A stretch of 6,805 nt of DNA, taken from positions 1 through 6,805 of the forward strand of contig DAOTZA010000071.1 in NCBI GenBank assembly GCA_034434515.1, written 5' to 3'. Both the position numbers and the translations under genes were made by a program. Positions 5,762 through 6,805 of the stretch are shown here, piece by piece. How positions within the stretch are numbered: position 1 is the stretch's first letter; each line of letters begins with the position of its first letter. The notes under the pieces are model-generated. The model saw only the letters and a program-made list of their open reading frames with translations. It had not been told where the DNA came from and searched no databases. The stretch comes from NAK19 sp034434515 (GTDB lineage Bacteria; Chloroflexota; Anaerolineae; Anaerolineales; UBA4823).

Positions 5762-5984
5762 GCTCACGTTCCCGTCGATGTTCTTCGACCATTGCCTGCG
5801 CCAGGGAATCATCGCCGCGCAACACGCCTGCACCTGCCCGAATGGGATCGGGTACCACCGGCACGATCGACAATACCCCGCCGTAATCGACCACGCGGAC
5901 TTCTTTGCCGGGTTTCAAACCATATTTTTTGCGCAGCGCAGCCGGAATGACGATCCAGCCCTTTCGTGAAAGGCGCACATTCAT
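5733..5984 (-). CDS. vapB: VapB-type antitoxin with AbrB/SpoVT domain
   Basis: This is an 83-residue antitoxin. Residues 1-45 are a swapped-hairpin AbrB/SpoVT DNA-binding domain (MNVRLSRKGWIVIPAALRKK, then GLKPGKEVRVVDYGG), where the RKGWIVIPAALR block is the family signature. The C-terminal half (SLAQAMVEEHRREREHDE) is the acidic-basic helix that normally threads into the PIN toxin. The ATG at 5984 has AGGAG seven bases upstream. The downstream toxin gene begins within its last 29 bases. As in other VapBC pairs, the protein, alone or with the toxin, should repress its own promoter, and a suitable palindrome lies just upstream at 6000-6027. Confidence 0.88.
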   Translation of the reverse strand: MNVRLSRKGWIVIPAALRKKYGLKPGKEVRVVDYGGVLSIVPVVPDPIRAGAGVLRGDDSLAQAMVEEHRREREHDETNFRVG

Positions 5985-5999
5985 AATTAGACTCCTGTT

Positions 6000-6028
6000 G
6001 TTATACTTTTATTATTTAGAGTATAACA
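6000..6028 (-). promoter_or_regulatory. vapBC promoter with overlapping palindromic operator
   Basis: GTTATACT (6000-6007) and AGTATAAC (6020-6027) are perfect eight-base inverted arms with a 12-base AT-rich spacer. On the minus strand the distal arm supplies an extended -10 box (TGTTATACT, 6020-6028), placing the start near 6013, just before the vapB ribosome binding site. No good -35 is seen, which an extended -10 can compensate. The overlap suggests repression by the VapB/VapBC complex. Confidence 0.55.
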
Positions 6029-6128
6029 TATTTCCCCTGAACACAGGGTGCTGAATCATCTGCCACCCTTTTATATTTTCCTACAATGAATACCCCCCTA
6101 GAAACATCCCCCATTGGCGAAGGATTGC

Positions 6129-6500
6129 TTACACGTGTTCAAGAAAACTTGCAAAGGCGGTCAATTCCATTTGCAGATGTTCCCATGCTTCATCGGCAAA
6201 TTTGATCAACCGTTCGATGTTCTCTGGACCAAATTTGTGAGCGTATACATTGCGATCAACATGATGAAAGCGGCGCAACTCAGCCATTCGCGCGCCAGTT
6301 TGAATTTGAAATCACCGCCGGGCGAATTCCTGGCCTCTACTCTGTCATTTGCTGCAGCAGAAGTTCATGCTCTTTTTCACTGCGCGGTAAATCATCGTCG
6401 ATCCTTCTTGCAATCTGGACAAAGATGTGCTCACGCCGGAATAGAAACTATATGGTTTAGCGCCCGTCTGATCATTTCATTTGGCTCATTCTTCCAAAGA
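6129..6500 (-). pseudogene. Decayed HEPN/HepT-like toxin gene
   Basis: Minus-strand fragments in three frames line up as one HEPN-fold, HepT-like ribonuclease toxin. Starting near 6455 the pieces read SFYSGV, then after a shift at about 6433 EHIFVQIARRIDDDLP and RSEKEHELLLQQMTE. An in-frame TAG follows at 6337-6339, then RPGIRPAVIS. After another shift between 6307 and 6302 come QTGARMAELRRFHHVD and RNVYAHKFGPENIERL, with an ordinary TAA at 6129. The RNVYAH segment gives the Rx4H motif of HEPN RNases. At least one stop and two frameshifts make a functional toxin improbable. The 5' end is unclear; EMIRRAL at about 6465 may belong to it. No nucleotidyltransferase (MNT-type) antitoxin is found beside it; the side where it might have been is now occupied by the repeat array at 6545. 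Family assignment is from pattern memory, not a search. Confidence 0.7.
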
Positions 6501-6544
6501 GCTCTTTCCGCCTGATGCCAACCCCACACAGCCCTTGTTGTGTT

Positions 6545-6706
6545 ATCCCTCATCCCCGGCCCTCAACCTCCCCTCTCCTGCCTTGGGAGAGGGGTTGGGG
6601 GTGAGGGCAATCTCCCCTCGCCCGCCTTGGGAGAGGGGCTGGGGGTGAGGGCATTCCCCCCTCTCCCTCCCTGGGTTCAGGGGCGGACAGATCGGGGGAT
6701 AAGGGA
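6545..6706. repeat. Second hairpin array, three units with inverted ends
   Basis: The array starts with the same 31 bases as the array at 4941 (6545-6575 equals 4941-4971). Its first unit is a full palindrome: CCCTCATCCCC (6547-6557) pairs with GGGGGTGAGGG (6597-6607) around an inner stem CCCCTCTCC / GGAGAGGGG. GAGAGGGG recurs 44 bases later at 6631, and a damaged third unit ends near 6683. The right edge CGGGGGATAAGGGA (6693-6706) is the inverted match of the left edge TCCCTCATCCCCGG (6546-6559) at 12 of 14 positions, so the whole array has terminal inverted repeats. It separates the HEPN relic from the divergent gene at 6789. Confidence 0.82.
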
Positions 6707-6715
6707 CAATTCCTC

Positions 6716-6746
6716 TTGAAAAATTAGCAAAAAGTGGCATGATATT
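6716..6746 (+). promoter_or_regulatory. Weak candidate promoter for the gene at 6789
   Basis: TTGAAA (6716-6721) resembles a -35 box. CATGAT (6739-6744, spacer 17) or GATATT (6741-6746, spacer 19) could serve as -10, each with four of six consensus bases. Position relative to the strong ribosome binding site is sensible, but the match is poor. Confidence 0.3.
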
Positions 6747-6788
6747 CCCACTCAAAAACATTTTCATCCCAAAAGGAAGGAGAACATC

Positions 6789-6805
6789 ATGCCACCAAAA
6801 CAAGT
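6789..6805 (+). CDS. Start of a protein-coding gene, cut off by the window end
   Basis: An ATG at 6789 follows AAGGAG with a six-base spacer after AGGAG, an almost ideal ribosome binding site, and opens the frame MPPKQ before the window ends. Nothing can be said of the product. It is transcribed away from the HEPN relic, with the second hairpin array between them. Confidence 0.6.

Noticed and set aside
5762..5833. N-terminal extension of VapC to an ATG at 5833
   Set aside because: PIN homology begins at the ATG at 5761; the extension overlaps the antitoxin frame and adds unrelated residues.
6007..6105. Minus-strand 32-codon frame after the HEPN relic (MGDVSRGVFIVG...) as an antitoxin remnant
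   Set aside because: It lacks the GSxxRG nucleotidyltransferase signature and runs into the vapBC promoter; most likely chance.
6114..6515. Plus-strand 133-residue open frame
   Set aside because: It is the antisense shadow of the HEPN-like relic, has no ribosome binding site, and shows no protein family pattern.

Overview
The window looks like an accessory, repeat-rich stretch of a chromosome from a Chloroflexota bacterium, most likely of the Anaerolineae type. This is inference. It rests on GC-rich hairpin repeats of the CCCTCACCCC / CCCCTCTCCC kind, GCGAATGAAC-type and ACCGTCCACGAAT-type interspersed repeats, an ArsR regulator with a long N-terminal domain, and a high density of toxin-antitoxin-like genes. 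No rRNA, tRNA or CRISPR array was seen.

Layout from left to right. Bases 1-407 are non-coding with an inverted repeat. An OsmC/YhfA-type thiol peroxidase-like gene lies on the minus strand (408-803), with a perfect hairpin in its upstream region. Bases 862-1156 hold no gene. A GxxExxY-family (PD-(D/E)XK-like) gene on the minus strand (1157-1595) is split by a frameshift. Two related palindromic repeat elements (1625-1694, 1725-1810) precede a small ribbon-helix-helix antitoxin-like gene on the plus strand (1887-2144) that has no toxin partner.

The centre (4886 down to 2133, minus strand) is one compact operon: a consensus-like sigma-70 promoter overlaid by three tandem 16-bp palindromes, an unrecognised 75-residue protein, a 360-residue ArsR-family regulator and a 429-residue MFS transporter. 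The first two genes overlap by ATGA and the last two are 6 bases apart. The simplest reading is a self-repressed efflux or uptake operon whose ArsR protein binds the TTAGA-6-TCTAA sites.

Right of the operon are an eight-unit, 44-bp-period tandem array of hairpins (4941-5310), a VapBC-type toxin-antitoxin pair (minus strand, 5984 to 5351) with a palindromic promoter region, and a decayed HEPN/HepT-like toxin gene (minus strand, about 6500 to 6129) with several lesions that open reading frames do not reveal. A second, shorter array (6545-6706) opens with the same 31 bases as the first. The window ends in the first codons of a plus-strand gene with a strong ribosome binding site (6789 onward).
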